Of a DNA stretch of 64,000 bases, positions 34,873-48,433 are shown one piece after another (positions within the stretch are counted from its first letter, which is position 1; the number at the start of each line of letters is the position of its first letter). The notes beneath the pieces were generated by a model. It was not told the DNA's origin, ran no database searches, and was given only the letters and a program-made list of their open reading frames with translations. Origin of the DNA: Lolium rigidum (lineage: Eukaryota; Streptophyta; Magnoliopsida; Poales; Poaceae); NCBI RefSeq assembly GCF_022539505.1, contig NC_061514.1, positions 34,749,769 through 34,813,768 on the forward strand, written 5' to 3'. A program made the translations under genes and the position numbers.

Positions 34873-37568
34873 AGCGTCCTTTCTACTTGGTCCATTCTGA
34901 TGTATGGGGACTAGCTCCGCTTCGAAGGGGGGCCATCGCTACTATGTTATTATTATTGATGACTTCTCTCGCCACACCTAGATTTATTTTATGACTTCCC
35001 GCTGCGAGGTCCTCTCGATCTATAAGTGGTTTGCTGCCATGGTCCAAACTCAGTATTCCACGCATATTCGTATGTTTCGGGCTGGCTCCGCTAGCAGGTA
35101 TATCTCCCAGCTATTGCGTGGTTTTCTTGCTGAGTAGGGCACTCTTGCCTAATTCTCATGTCCTGGCGCGCACGCTCAGAATGGCGTGGCTGAGCTCAAA
35201 CATCGCCACCTGCTTGAGATGGCACGTGCGATGATGATCGTCGCCTCTCTTCCTCCTCACTTCTGGGCTGAGGCTGTGTCTATTTCCACCTGTCTCATCA
35301 ATCTTCAGCCCTCCACGGCCCTGAGGGTGGCATTCCTCTTGAGCGTCTTACTGGTCGCTCTCCTGATTATTCGACACTTTGCCTTTTTGGTTGTGTTTGC
35401 TCTATCCTTCTTGCTCCACGCAAACACACCAAGCTGACTGCTCAGTCCATTGAGTGTGTCTTCCTTAGCTATAGTCCTGAGCACAAGGGCTATAAGTGTT
35501 GGGATCCCATTGGTCGTCGAATGCGCATCTCTCGGGATGTCACTTTTGATGAGTCCCGTCCTTTCTACCTGCGTCCCTACTCCTCTTCCTTCTTTGTGGA
35601 GGATATCTCCTTTCTCATGTTTTCTTACTCACCTCCTTCTGTGCCTCAGGTCCGCCCCTCCGAGTCCCTCCACTACCGACCTCACACCTTCTTCACCCAC
35701 CAGCTCATCCCCTCCTCCCTCGCCACCTTCCCCACCTTCCTCCCCGATGTCTCCTTCCTCGCCTACGGTGATTCCTCCCCTCCCATTTCACTACTCCCAT
35801 CGTCCACGTGATGATGATGATGATGCTCCTCCTCCTAACATGCCTTCCACTTCTAGTGTGTCACCTTCTCCGCCTGAGCCGACTCATAACCTTCGTGCTA
35901 TGCCTTATCCTCCACCTGATCGCTATTCTCCCACTCACTATGGTATTTCTACTGTCCTTGAGCTGACCTCTTATCGGGATGTTGTATCCCATCCCGAATG
36001 GCAGCTAGCGATGGCCGAGGAGATTGCTGCGCTTGAGCGCACTGGCACTTGGGATGTTGTTACTCCCCCTCCCTCTGTTCGTCGCATCACCTGCAAGTGG
36101 GTCTACAAGATCAAGACTCCCTCTGATGGTTCTCTTGAGCGCTACAAGGTTCGACTTGTGGCTCGCGGTTTTCAGCAGGATCACGACCGTGACTATGATG
36201 AGACCTTTGCTCCAGTGGCTCACATGAACACTGTTCGTACTCTCCTTGTTGTTGCTTCTGTTCGTCACTGGTATGTCTCTCAGCTTGATGTGCAGAATGC
36301 TTTTCTTAACGGTGAGTTACGTGGGGAGGTGTACATGCAGCCACCTCGTGGGTACTCTATTCCCGGTGGCATGGTATGCTGGCTCCGGCGCTCCCTCTAT
36401 GGCCTTAAACAAGTCCCTCGCACCTGGCTTGAGCGGTTCGCCTCAGTGGTGACTTCCGCTGGCTTTGTCCCTAGAGCACATGACCCTGCGCTCTTTGTCC
36501 ACACATCTTCTCATGGTCGGACTCTTCTCCTTCTTTATGTCGATGACATGATCATCACCGATGACGACTTTGAGTACATTTTATTTGTCAAGGCCCGTCT
36601 TTGTGAGCAGTTCCTCATGACTGATCTTGTCCCTCTTCGCTACTTTCTTGGGATTGAGGTTTCTTCTACCTCCGGTGGCTTCTATATCGCCCAGGAGAAG
36701 TATATCAGGACCTCCTCACTCGTGCCGCTCTTGGCGATGAGCGCACTGTCGAGACTCCTATGGAGCTCAATGTACAACTCCGCGCCACTGATGGTGATCC
36801 TCTACCAGGCCTGATGCACTACCATCACTTGGTTGGGAGTCTTTTCTACCTTGTTGTCACCCGTCCTGACATCTCCTATCATGTCCACATTCTGAGTCAG
36901 TTCATGTCTGCTCCCACCACCATCCACTATAGTTACCTCCTCTGTGTCCTACGCAATCTTCATGGTACCATCTCCCGCCGCCTTTTCTTTCCTCGTTCCA
37001 GCTCCTTACAGCTCTAGGCATACTCATATGCTACTTGGGCGAGTGATCCATCGGATTGCCGGTCTCTTTCTGCCTACTGTGTTTTCTTGGTGGTTCTATC
37101 ATTGCTTGGAAGACCAAGAAACAGACCACGGTCTCTCGTTCGAGTGCAGAGGTCGAGTTGCAAGCGATGGCTCTCTTGACGGTAGAGGTGACTTGGTTAC
37201 GCTAGTTATTGGAGGATTTTGGTGTCTCTGCTGCCACACCGACTCCTCTCTTGTCTGGCAGTACTGGTACCATCAACATTGTGTGACCCGCTGAAGCATG
37301 AGCTCACCAAGCACACATGTGTTGATGCCTCTTTTGTGCGTACTGTTGTGCAGGATCAGGTTATGACTCTATAGTATGTGCCTTCCGAGTTACAGCTCGC
37401 TGACTTCTTCACTAAGGCTAAGACTAGAATGTAACATGGGCTATTTCTCTTCAAACTTAGTATTGTTGATCCATCATAAGTTTGAGGGGTATTAAAGATG
37501 TATAGACTCTTTCTTATTCTTATATATTCCTATAACACAGAACATATTGTGGCCTTTAGCCCCTCCGT
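34873..37568 (+). mobile_element. 5'-truncated Ty1/Copia pol fragment with LTR stub
   Basis: The fragment starts inside the integrase core (FYLVHSDVWG near 34885, then DDFSRHTW). It continues through an integrase C-terminal and linker region to a reverse transcriptase frame (35450-36814) with WQLAMAEEIAALERTGTW, WVYKIKTPSDGSLERYKVRL, QLDVQNAFLNGEL and YVDDM at 36536-36550. RNase H follows with frame breaks (about 37020-37400, including SSAEVELQAM and the ADFFTK end). A polypurine run TTTGAGGGG (37491-37499) precedes an LTR stub beginning TATTAAAG. Several frameshifts and stops mean that no polyprotein can be made. Confidence 0.9.
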
Positions 37569-38938
37569 AAATACTTTTTTTTGATAACTCAACGGTGGGA
37601 AGCAAAAATCCCACGCTGAAGTCCTTTTCTCACTCTTTATTCCAACGTGAAAACGGCCAGGCCGCTGGGAGGCACAGAGAGGTACAGGGGAAGGTACAAA
37701 AGGGGTGAGAAGAGAAGTCCAACTCGAAACAGAAACACACACTCATCACATGGCATTCTCCCGCAGCTGCAGCAGCCACGCATCTACTGAGTGTCGCGAG
37801 GCGCGACGGGGCAGACGGTGAAGCCAGAGCTCGCAGTGATCCACCATCATAGCAACCATGCACCGAGTGCGCATCCGGACATCATCAAAGACCATATGAT
37901 TCCGGCTCTTCCAAATGATCCAGAGCAGCAGGAGTACCAGCGAATTTCGGACAAGGGAGGCGTGAGGTTGCAGAGCGCCGGTAAGCGCAGCGCAGACACC
38001 CTCCAGGTCGTCCGCCACGGCTGCGGCAGGGGCTCCCACGGCGGCGAACAGCGGCGTCAGGCGTGCGCATCGGGAGAAGAGGTGGAGCTGGTCTTCATCT
38101 TCCGTGCAGAAGGGGCAGCGCGGGGAGGGAAGGCACCCATGCCGATGAAGGAGCGCACGCGTCCTGGTGTTCCCGTGTCGAGCAATCCAGAAGAACACCT
38201 GGACTTTTAATGGAGCGAAGTTAACCCAGTTGGTGTCTGCCAAGGGCATGGCCACGCCCGAGGAGTGCATGACGCTATACACGCCCGCCGCGGTGAACTT
38301 GGCCCCTCCTGGGAGCATGCGCGAGTCTTGCTCCTCAGCCAAGGTAGCATGCCGGAGGGACGCCTCTAGGGCGGCCAGCTGCCCTTGCGCCGTGATAGTA
38401 AGACGATCCTGCAGCGGGAGGTCGAGGCGAGCGTGACGGAGGGCGTCGGTGACGGTGAGCGCGGGAGCCGTGCAGTGAGTCAACAGGGCGGGGAGGCAAG
38501 AGAACAGAGGCCCTGCGGCGTGCCAATTGTCGAACCAAAACGAGGTGGCCGCACCGTCGCCCACCCTGACGTTGGTGAGCCCGCGGTAAGTGGCGAACAA
38601 ACGCTTGAACCCACGCCAGGCCGGAGTGTCTGTCAGCAGCGGTGGGCTAGAGATGCCGCCCTCTCCATACCAGCGACGGACCCACCGTGTCCATGGCGTG
38701 TCGTCGCCACGAACCAGCTTGTGGATGAATTTCAGGAGTAGGCTGACATTGTGACTGCGGAGATCGCGGACACCCAAGCCACCCTCGGCGCGAGAGCGGC
38801 AAACGTCGTGCCAGGCGACTTGACAGTCACCGCCCGAACACGCAGATTTCCCTTTCCACAAGTCCATGTGGTCAATAGTCGTCACCGGCATCGGGATAAC
38901 GCTCATGGCAAAGGTGGGCAGGGCCGAGAGGTTAGTCT
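37569..38938 (-). mobile_element. 5'-truncated LINE fragment
   Basis: On the minus strand a 386-codon frame (38906 to 37746) encodes the part of a plant L1 polyprotein after the reverse transcriptase. It includes LSALPTFAMSVIPMP, DVCRSRAEGGLGVRDLRSHN, and a zf-RVT domain with NFAPLKVQVFFWIARHGNTR and CPFCTEDEDQLHLFSRC (Cys-x-x-Cys, then His and Cys). The tail is the A-run seen as TTTTTTTT at 37575-37582. The 5' cut coincides with the left border of the EXO70 copy B duplication (about 38938). Unlike the other LINEs here, its frame is intact and GC-rich. Confidence 0.85.
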
Positions 38939-39066
38939 GTCGCTGTTGGTTAGTCCGTCGCTTGTCTGCGGTGTCACGCGGGGTCGGGCACCCCGATCAC
39001 TGCTGTGTATTCCAGTTTCCTCCCCTGCCAATCCGTCCACAAAGTAGTATAGTACTCAGTAGGAGA

Positions 39067-40980
39067 ATGGCGGAGCCAGTGGCGGAGCCACGTTATGGCA
39101 GCGTAGTCAAGCGACTACACAGGTTTTGGCAAGTTTAATACGCAGACATGCATACCCCGCTGCTCAATGCAAAAAATTGGAAAATGACTAGCATGCCCGC
39201 TTTTGGTCTGCATCGGGTAATCGTTTGTCTGCTCATACTTCAAAACAAAGTAATGGAACCGCGTAACTTTCTGACTGATCCTCACGATCTTTGTCCAGCG
39301 ACTTCTCTTATTCTCTGCGTATTCTATGCAGTATTCTCCATGCTATCAGTTAATTAAATTTCTTTCTTATAGAAACAACTTTTTATTGCCAGGTCTTAAC
39401 TTTGGCAAATGGATATATTTTTCAAGAAGTGAGAGTAACAGTCAAATGTTGCAAATTCTTCACAAACAACTGAAAATTAGGAAGTCATATCATGAAGATA
39501 TACATAATCGCAAAGGGAAATTACTATAATTATGCTGCAATAAAGTGTGATCTTTTCTGCTCCCATTTAATTTGTCTACATAAATGTGTTCTCTACAAGA
39601 ACAATCTTCACATTTTTAAAGCTTGACATCGCAGGTTTTGGACCCTGGCTCCGCCACTGGGCGGAGCGGCTTGCTACCGTGCCGGAGGAGACCACCGATG
39701 GCTTCACGGCTGCCTCGCCGCCGCCGCGCAGCCCCTACCGCGACTGGATCCGGATGGTTGCAGTGTCCGGAGAACATATAAGATCAACTCTCTTCTCCAA
39801 CTCCCAGTCAAGCCATAACGGATCTAGCTACTCCAGCGACTCTGGTGCGTCGAATTCTTACCCGTCCAACAACTCCGGTGGCTCCTCCGGTTCGGAGCTC
39901 GACGTCGACTGGGTTCTCCAACTCCGCGAGGGCTACGGTTTACAGCATGTGGTTCAGTTCCCGGACAGGTCGCTGCAAGACTTGGTAGAGAAGTGGATCC
40001 GAGCTCTCACCGTGATCGTCGTCAGTATCACGGAGCTGCCATTCGTTCGCCACGGGACGCTTGAGGTCGCACGCTTTGGCAAGGCGAGCATCGCCGAGAT
40101 GCTCGTCTTCACCGACGCCGTCGTCCCTGCTCTCAAGGCCGAGGATCTACAGGCCGTGCTAGACATGTACACCTGTGTCTCCAACGCGTCGTCATACATG
40201 TTCATGCCGTTCGAGATAGGCAGCCCGTTGGCGAGAGCAGGGATCAGGCTAAACAACGCCATATCCAGCACGATGAAGAAGGTGAGGACGCTCGTGGAGG
40301 ATGACGACCTGTGGGCTATCGAGATTACTCGAGGAGGAGGCGAGGTTCACAGGAACACTCGGTTCATGGTTGATTGCATATCGTCAATCAAGAAAACACA
40401 GACTTCGACGGAAAACTCCGCACCGAGCTACCACACCGGGAACCTTCGTGATCTGATAAATTCTACAGTCAAATATCAAATGGATGTGCTCCTCAGAAAA
40501 TCATTGCTGTGCTCGGATCCAAGCCTGAGGTACTTGTTCCTGCTTAACAATTTCAATTTCATAGCAAATGTTCTTGAGCAATGGCGTTCGCTTTCGTTGG
40601 ATCTTGACCTGTGGTATGTAAACCAAAGGCTTAAACGTGAATGTGAGAAGCACATGGATAGATATATCGATGTTTCTTGGGGACATGTGATTTCATGCAT
40701 ACCGAAATTGGTTTTTTCTCGAATCCATCGTTGGAGTAAAACCTCTCCAGTAGCTGATTTCGAGTCGGCATTTCATGAAACTTACCAGACTCAGAAGTTC
40801 TGGAAGGTTCCGGAGCCTCGTCTCCGGAAGTTGCTGCGGGAAAATATAGCCAAAAGAGTTATCTCGGCGTACCGTGACTGCTTAGTGGAGAATCCGGAGC
40901 TACAAAAGCACGTTGACGCCGGAACCAGTAGTAGTCCTGCCGTTTTGGAGGAGATGTTGGGAGAACTATTTGAAGGATGA
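39067..40980 (+). pseudogene. EXO70: EXO70 copy B (start split by hAT element, internal deletion)
   Basis: This duplicate of copy A keeps the Gln codon that is a stop in copy A, so its C-terminal EXO70 domain (about 39895-40980) is open. Two lesions hit its front. A 583-bp hAT element sits between codons 3 and 4, after ATG 39067. A 180-bp deletion also removes the 60 codons matching copy A 29174-29353; it is in frame and has TCG microhomology at both ends. The open frame runs back into the transposon, but without an in-frame ATG there; the first internal ATG is at 39754 and would give 408 aa. It keeps 12 codons (SNSQSSHNGSS region) missing from copy A. It converges on RecX. A truncated EXO70 C-terminal protein is possible; the normal product is not. 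Confidence 0.85.
39077..39659. mobile_element. hAT non-autonomous element in EXO70 copy B start
   Basis: Perfect 8-bp duplications GGCGGAGC (39069-39076, 39660-39667) flank a 583-bp element with 13-bp perfect inverted ends CAGTGGCGGAGCC / GGCTCCGCCACTG. The interior is AT-rich and non-coding. Excising it with one duplication restores ATG-GCG-GAG-CGG-CTT as in copy A. Confidence 0.95.
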
Positions 40981-41014
40981 AAGGAGATGTTGGGAGAACT
41001 ATTTGAAGGATGAA
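40949..41014. repeat. 33-bp tandem duplication across the EXO70 copy B stop codon
   Basis: Two adjacent 33-bp units start AGGAGATGTTGGGAGAACTA and each include the C-terminal ELFEG codons and TGA. The first TGA ends translation, so the second unit is untranslated. Copy A has one unit. Confidence 0.9.
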
Positions 41015-41495
41015 AGCTGATTGATCTACATGGCCGGGCCCCCAACATAAAAAGGCACCAGCGAATTAATGGTTGTATTTGGATTTTTATTTTGTAGTAC
41101 ATTTGTATTTGTGAAGTTGGTTGGTAGTGTATTAAGCGCCAGATACTATTAGCTGGTCAAGCATGTATTCTACTTTCGCACAGATAGATTATATTGTACA
41201 GGCTGGGTTGATTCTACACTGTATTTTGAATTTGTAACAGTAACCAGTGAACTCTGCTACCTGCAAAGCAGAACATATGCTATGCTGCCCTTCCACTCAC
41301 CAGAAATTGGTGCAAACATTTATAGAACGATTTTGGAGAGAGAAGATGGCAAGGATAATGATAGATTCAAATACCATGTTCAGCTCAAAACATGATGTTC
41401 ATCCGCAGAAAACATGATAGAGTAGACAGAGGCATAGCAGCAGATACTTGCCAGACTAACTCGCAACAGAAAGAACATACAGCAGAAGGTTCAGG

Positions 41496-43866
41496 TCAGG
41501 GCGGATGTTGCGCTTCTAGCTTCCTGATGATGCTGTTGGTCACGGCCCAGTTGAACCCTCTGTACTGAAGCCACCTCACTATGCGCGCACGCCGTTTCTC
41601 CAGGGGCAAGCTCCCCCCTCGCTGCCACTGCTTCGAGGCTTGAGCAAAGAGATGGTCCATGGAAGCTTTGGAGAAGCCATGTGCAGTCTGTTCTTCATCG
41701 CCTTGGACGTCGTGGAACACACTCCTTGTCGCCTGGTCCACCTCGGCCTCTGGCACACCTTTTTGGCGAAGTGCCTGATTAGAACATGAGCAGATAATGT
41801 TCTTCATATTCATGATGTAATTGATACGAAACTATTTTTGTAGAAACTTAATGAATGGTGGCAACATCTCCATGAAATGAAGCACATGATTAATGCAATG
41901 GGGTCCGTGCTCTAGGATCTGACAGCCACACGGCACAACACCATTGTACAATTTTGTTTTACTCGATTAGGGTCAACGTGAAGGCTTTCAAAGGATTAGT
42001 TGCGCTTGACTTAGCTGGCAATCAGGCGTGGATTTAGGGCTTAGGGAAGGCGAAAACGCACTAGTTGACACTTACAAGATGATAGTGAATGATTCATGGG
42101 GAGTTTATACACACATATGTTAAACCATTACGACGGACTTCAGTAAAAAAAATGACAGGATGTAGAATATTTCGTCTTGAGAGAAGAGGGGAAAATAATA
42201 CTAGCCTGCTTTATACGCCTTGGACCCCAGGTTGATGATTGCCACCGGGATCGTGAAAATGATTCCGCGTAATAACCATCATTCAACAGACCTCTTTGGG
42301 AACAAATGAACAAGATGTTATAACAAAAGCAAATGCAAGGAAGACATGATGTTTTTTAATAGAAAAGACATATTAATGTAGTACAGGTATTGCACATGCA
42401 AAAGTAATAGGAATCGAGTGCAGTCCAGTTTTAGAGCCTTCGCATATGCAAGTTTTAACAATAGAATACAGATAATCATCAGTTCATCACCATGTGTGAG
42501 CAATGGTGAGCAAGTAGAGTCCCATGTATTTACAGTTATATGCTAGTTGATTCAGCTATGATGATAATCCAGGCCAGCATATTCAACAGGAGTCTCACCT
42601 TGACTTGAAATCAGCAATCACAGAATCAACTGTATCGACAGAATAATTCTTACCACATAGTTTCTTCCTAAGCTCAGAAACAGTGTATGCTCTGCTCAAG
42701 ATAAACAAGAAGACATATTTCAGCATCCAGTTTCAACAGCGGTACACAAGACGCTAACCATACAAGTACATTCCAGTGAATTCAACCTGTAGCACAAAAA
42801 ATTCCTTTACGCTCTGTATGGTACTCAATAAATTGGCAAGTAGAAGATATTATGCAGCCAACTGGCATACAATATGTTGTCATCTTTATCGAAAAATTAC
42901 AATATCTTGCCATAATGTGGCTTCATTTCGAATAAGCCTCCTTGCATAATAAAAAGCAAGGGAAAGCTGCCTAGAAATACCCTTCCCCACACCCCACAAT
43001 GTGTGGGAGCTTTCAGCACTGGGTATGCCCTTTAATGTGGCTTCCTGTTCCTGACCATTCCAAATGAATCACGATTGACCAGAATAGAAGTTTAACTGTT
43101 CTTAACAGAAATTCCTAATTTCTACATTCCCTACAACTGACTCTTGCCAGGTCCCACTTCCACACTATCTCGGTGTGTAAGATTAACAAGCAAAGCAAGA
43201 TATTCACAATGTTCACGCCAGGACTTGCGGCACCAAATTCAGTTGCATGCGTCATCTATGGAATATATTCAGTTATTCACTAGATAAACAGTCAATAGCA
43301 TTGCTCCTAAGCAGGATTTCAGTGAGACTCCTGCAATATCGCTGGATATTCAGGAGAAGAGTCTACCAGTTCTGACCTGATAGCAAGCAGCTCGATCGCG
43401 CTCTTCTTCACATCTTGCAGCACGCTTTCGCTGATACCGCTCACCGTGCCATCGCCTTCTCCCTCCTCCAAGGAGAGCTGCAGAAACTGCTCGTCCGGGC
43501 TCTGCGTAGCATTGTTCTTCGCTGCCATGCAGAGATAGCAGAAGCGATGTCAGACATCTGCATTTTGCACGAGCAGGGATCAAAACCTACTGCGGCTCTC
43601 ACCGGCATACGCGTTCCCCTCGTTGGAGGAACACTGCCGGAAGCTCACGAGCCTCCATTGCGGAGGAGCGTGCCGGACACCGCCCGCCCCCTTCGCCCTG
43701 GGGAAAACGACCATTTGGGGGCTGATGTGAGGTCAGGCGTTGAGAAATCGGGAGGGGAGAGGGGGACGAGAGGTTACCGGAAGGGGGTAAGGGCGTGGGA
43801 GCGCAGGCAGAACTCCAGATCCGGCCGGAGATGGAGGAGACGGCGGCTCGCTGCCAGCGCCGCCAT
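41496..43866 (-). CDS. RECX: RecX-like regulator of RecA, organelle-targeted
   Basis: RecX binds RecA filaments and tunes recombination; plants have it with RecA in organelles. Reading down the minus strand, exons are 43866-43778, 43697-43603, 43521-43377, 42691-42599, 42293-42206 and 41774-41496, joining in frame to 262 aa. The first 60 residues (MAALAASRRLLHLRPDLEFC...) are rich in Arg, Ala, Leu and Ser and lack early acids, as in a mitochondrial or plastid transit peptide. RecX three-helix repeats follow: LLAIRAYTVSELRKKLCGK, VDSVIADFKSRGLLNDGYYA, FSRSRWQS-x-TWGPRRIKQAL, and near the end RRARIVRWLQYRGFNWAVTN. Intron 5 seems to use a GC donor (CAG|GCTAGT); the others are GT-AG. The ATG is the first in the frame and begins the transit-like segment. 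It converges on EXO70 copy B (516 bp apart). A copy of exon 6 lies at 30926-31204. Whether it goes to mitochondria, plastids or both cannot be told. Confidence 0.92.
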
Positions 43867-44417
43867 TGTTTGGCGGCTGGTGCTCTGATGGAGCCGCACT
43901 GTGGAAGCGACAGTTCACTTCGGGATGGTTTTGCTAGCTGCAATATTTTAGGTTCAAAATAATTGCTTATCCAATTTTAAGCAATTATTTTAAAATTGGA
44001 AGGAGTACTTGAAATCTCTGAACTTTTGCCAAACCTAGATCAGCCAAGATTTTCAGATTCACTTCACGTGGGATTAGAGAAAACTGAAGATTAAATCATA
44101 GGGATAGTGTCACCGAATTGCACATAATTGAAAACATTTGTCAACTTAGGTGCGGCGGATACATACACGAACACGTCCACCAATCACAAGATAGAATTTC
44201 CATGCTTAAAAATAAATATATAGTTCAGTTCTAGATTTCAAACACAATTGTTTATGTAAATGTAAGCATTATGATTTAGTAACTTTTAGTTGGTCGAATC
44301 ACATATGCAGGGTTGCCCACCGCCACACCGATGAATAACAAAAAAATCAACCTAATGTCCATGCAGCCTGACTGACACAAAAACTCAAAAACTACATGGC
44401 GATGCCAAAGTACCACT
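43867..44417. other. RecX upstream spacer
   Basis: Contains the presumed RecX promoter and leader on the minus strand; I see no clear TATA box. An inverted AAAATAATTGCTTA...TAAGCAATTATTTTAAAAT motif (43957-43997) forms a hairpin. No gene. Confidence 0.5.
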
Positions 44418-44425
44418 GAGACATG

Positions 44426-44605
44426 CAGTGGCGGAGCTTGCTAAAATATTTGGAGGGGCAAACCACAAAACTTCATGATCTAAAGGGGCAAAATGCTAAA
44501 AATAAATCTACTACAAGCCATGTAAAAATATTCCTTCACTAATTTTCTACAAGCTGGGGGGGGGGGGGCGGTGGCCCCCTTGAGTTGTACATACCTACGC
44601 CTGTG
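44426..44605. mobile_element. hAT MITE, same end family as the EXO70 insertion
   Basis: Perfect 8-bp duplications GAGACATG (44418-44425 and 44606-44613) flank a 180-bp element beginning CAGTGGCGGAGC and ending CTACGCCTGTG, a decayed version of the CTCCGCCACTG end. A run of 12 G lies at 44558-44569. Confidence 0.85.
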
Positions 44606-44613
44606 GAGACATG

Positions 44614-45490
44614 ATTGGAGGGCAGGATTTTTTTTCGATACAACATCATTGTCACCGTCTAAGTGACTCCCCCTCGATACAAAAATAAAAACTAAAAAAA
44701 AAACCTTGCACGCACAACAAACGTGATACCATGATGCTCTCACATCCGCCTCATGTCGCTGAAGTATCGATAACAATTAGAGGTGCAGAGGAGCCGCGAT
44801 TGGGTTTTTGGTAGAATTGGGTGGCGCTAGAATATGGCTCAGTTACTTGGACTCATTGGTGTAAAGGAAATGTGTATTAACCGGACATGGTTGATTTGGC
44901 GACCACATTTCATCAAATGTTAGGCATACCTGTCTTCTTTTGGGAGATAGGCGAACATATTGGTTAAGTCTTTGCGTGCAATCACAATTATATTGTGCAA
45001 CACTTACTTAACTTCCTGGCTTATTTGTGATATATCCATATGCTAACCAACTTGCTTAAATTGTAGGGGACCAATCTAGTTGGCACAAAAATGTGCCTTC
45101 CACACTAGCTCAACTAGCAATCCTGTTCCAATGTAGCTTTTTATTAGAATGAAAAGTCAAAAAATAACTCTTCCATTGATTGGATTGTGCGTGCTTTGGC
45201 TCTACTTCTTGTGTGTCATAAGTTATGACCGGCAGAAATAAGGGCATTCTATGGCATGGTTTGTAAGTTATTTTCTTCTTAAGCCCATTTGTCATGTACA
45301 TAAACATATTATCTCTTAGTGTTACATTCGGCAATGAATATTTGGGGACTCTCATCATTATGCGTTTATCGAAATTCAACAGGAAGATACATATCTGACA
45401 TCGTTGAGAAAATGACCTACCTTAAGTTCTAAAGGGTCATGTTTTAGCCGAGAGAAGGTAACATATTTTGTAGTTTATTATCTTTCAACT
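44614..45490. other. Intergenic, nothing recognised
   Basis: AT-rich sequence with T- and A-runs near 44630 and 44695. I see no gene, RNA or intact transposon. Confidence 0.5.
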
Positions 45491-45741
45491 TAATCGCTCC
45501 ATTTCAAAATAATTAAAGTTTTAGATTTGTCCTAACTGAACGTATTTTAAGTTTGACCAAGTTTATAGAAAAATATATCAACATTACAGCACCACTTTAG
45601 TTTCATTAGATTCACTATAGAAAAGATTTTTATAGATCTGATTTTAAGATACCAGCATGTTATTCTATAAATGTGGTCAAAGTTAGAAGGGTTTCACTTA
45701 GAACAGTCCTAAAACTTCAACTATTTTGAAACCGAGAAAAT
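45491..45741. mobile_element. Degenerate Stowaway (Tc1/Mariner) MITE
   Basis: The ends are an imperfect inverted repeat, CTCCATTTCAAAATAATTAA-AGTTTTA against CTCGGTTTCAAAATAGTTGA-AGTTTTA. The interior carries words usual in Triticeae Stowaway elements, such as AAGTTTGACCAAGTTTATAGAAAAATA and GTGGTCAAAGTTA. The outermost bases and TA duplication are worn, so borders are approximate. Confidence 0.75.
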
Positions 45742-46509
45742 GAGAATCATCCCACGTGACATCACCAAGTGAAGGCTCACATCAACACATTATACATGTC
45801 ATAAGTTCTTTTATTCGTGGGTGTTTTTTAGCCGATAAGTTGATCACTAACAATGAGCTAATTTATGTACATATATATATGGCTCGCAGAATAATTCTCC
45901 GTCCCTATTTTCAAATATTTCGAGGTCGATCTAGCTTTGACCACCACCTACAGATTGTGGACCATATACTACAAAAAATTATACTATGAAACTCATAAAT
46001 CCGAAAAAGTATCAAATGGTATAATGGCACATTGCTCACGTATTATTAATATAAAGGATGATCAAAACTAGATCGTACAAAATGGGAGCATTATGCAAAT
46101 AGGTAATAGTGTAGTTCAAAATTGAACAAAAGAGTCATCTTTTACAAGGATTGTACGAAAGTATAAACTCTAGCACAATATAAACCACAAAAGATACTAG
46201 TCAAACACCAACATGGCCTCTCATTCTTCTTTTCATTCTCAAAGGTAATTATTCTTCTTCTTAAAAGAAACCATGGTCTCCAAATACCCTAGAGCAGGTC
46301 AATGACATGTAGCCCGGTCCCACTCGTCATTGTCATCGGCTCGCATCCAGTGGCATTCTTTCTGCAAATTTTCCCGAGAGGCCATGTTTATTTCCCTGCC
46401 CACCCGAAAAGCACCGAAAGGCGAATCTCCGCGCGTCCAGCGTAAGCATCACGCGAGCCGCGCACAGCCGTCGATCCCCGATCGGACGGCTGGCGTCGCC
46501 CCGCAGCCC

Positions 46510-46516
46510 TATAAAT
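46510..46516 (+). promoter_or_regulatory. TATA box of the UBC gene
   Basis: CCCTATAAATTGCGCC lies 245 bp before the UBC start codon, at the onset of a GC-rich CT-tract leader. This matches a plant core promoter. Confidence 0.65.
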
Positions 46517-46754
46517 TGCGCCCTCGGCTCCCAGCACCCAAATCCCCCGACTCCTTTTGCTCCCTCTTGTCCCGTGGCCCGTGACCCGCCGTCGCCGCCG
46601 CAGAGGGGAGAGGCGCCGCCGCCGCCGCAGCACCGTCCCCCACCCCCGAGCACCCCGCCGGTCGGTACGCCGCCCTTCCCTTCCCCCTCCGTACCTACTC
46701 GATCTGTTTCGCCCGTCTGATCTGGGCCGGATTTTGCGGGTTAGGGTTTGATCC

Positions 46755-48433
<1,679 letters not shown>

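Noticed and set aside
39586..40980. Taking 39586 as the start of a 464-aa EXO70 protein
   Set aside because: The codon there is GTG inside a transposon; the first in-frame ATG is at 39754.
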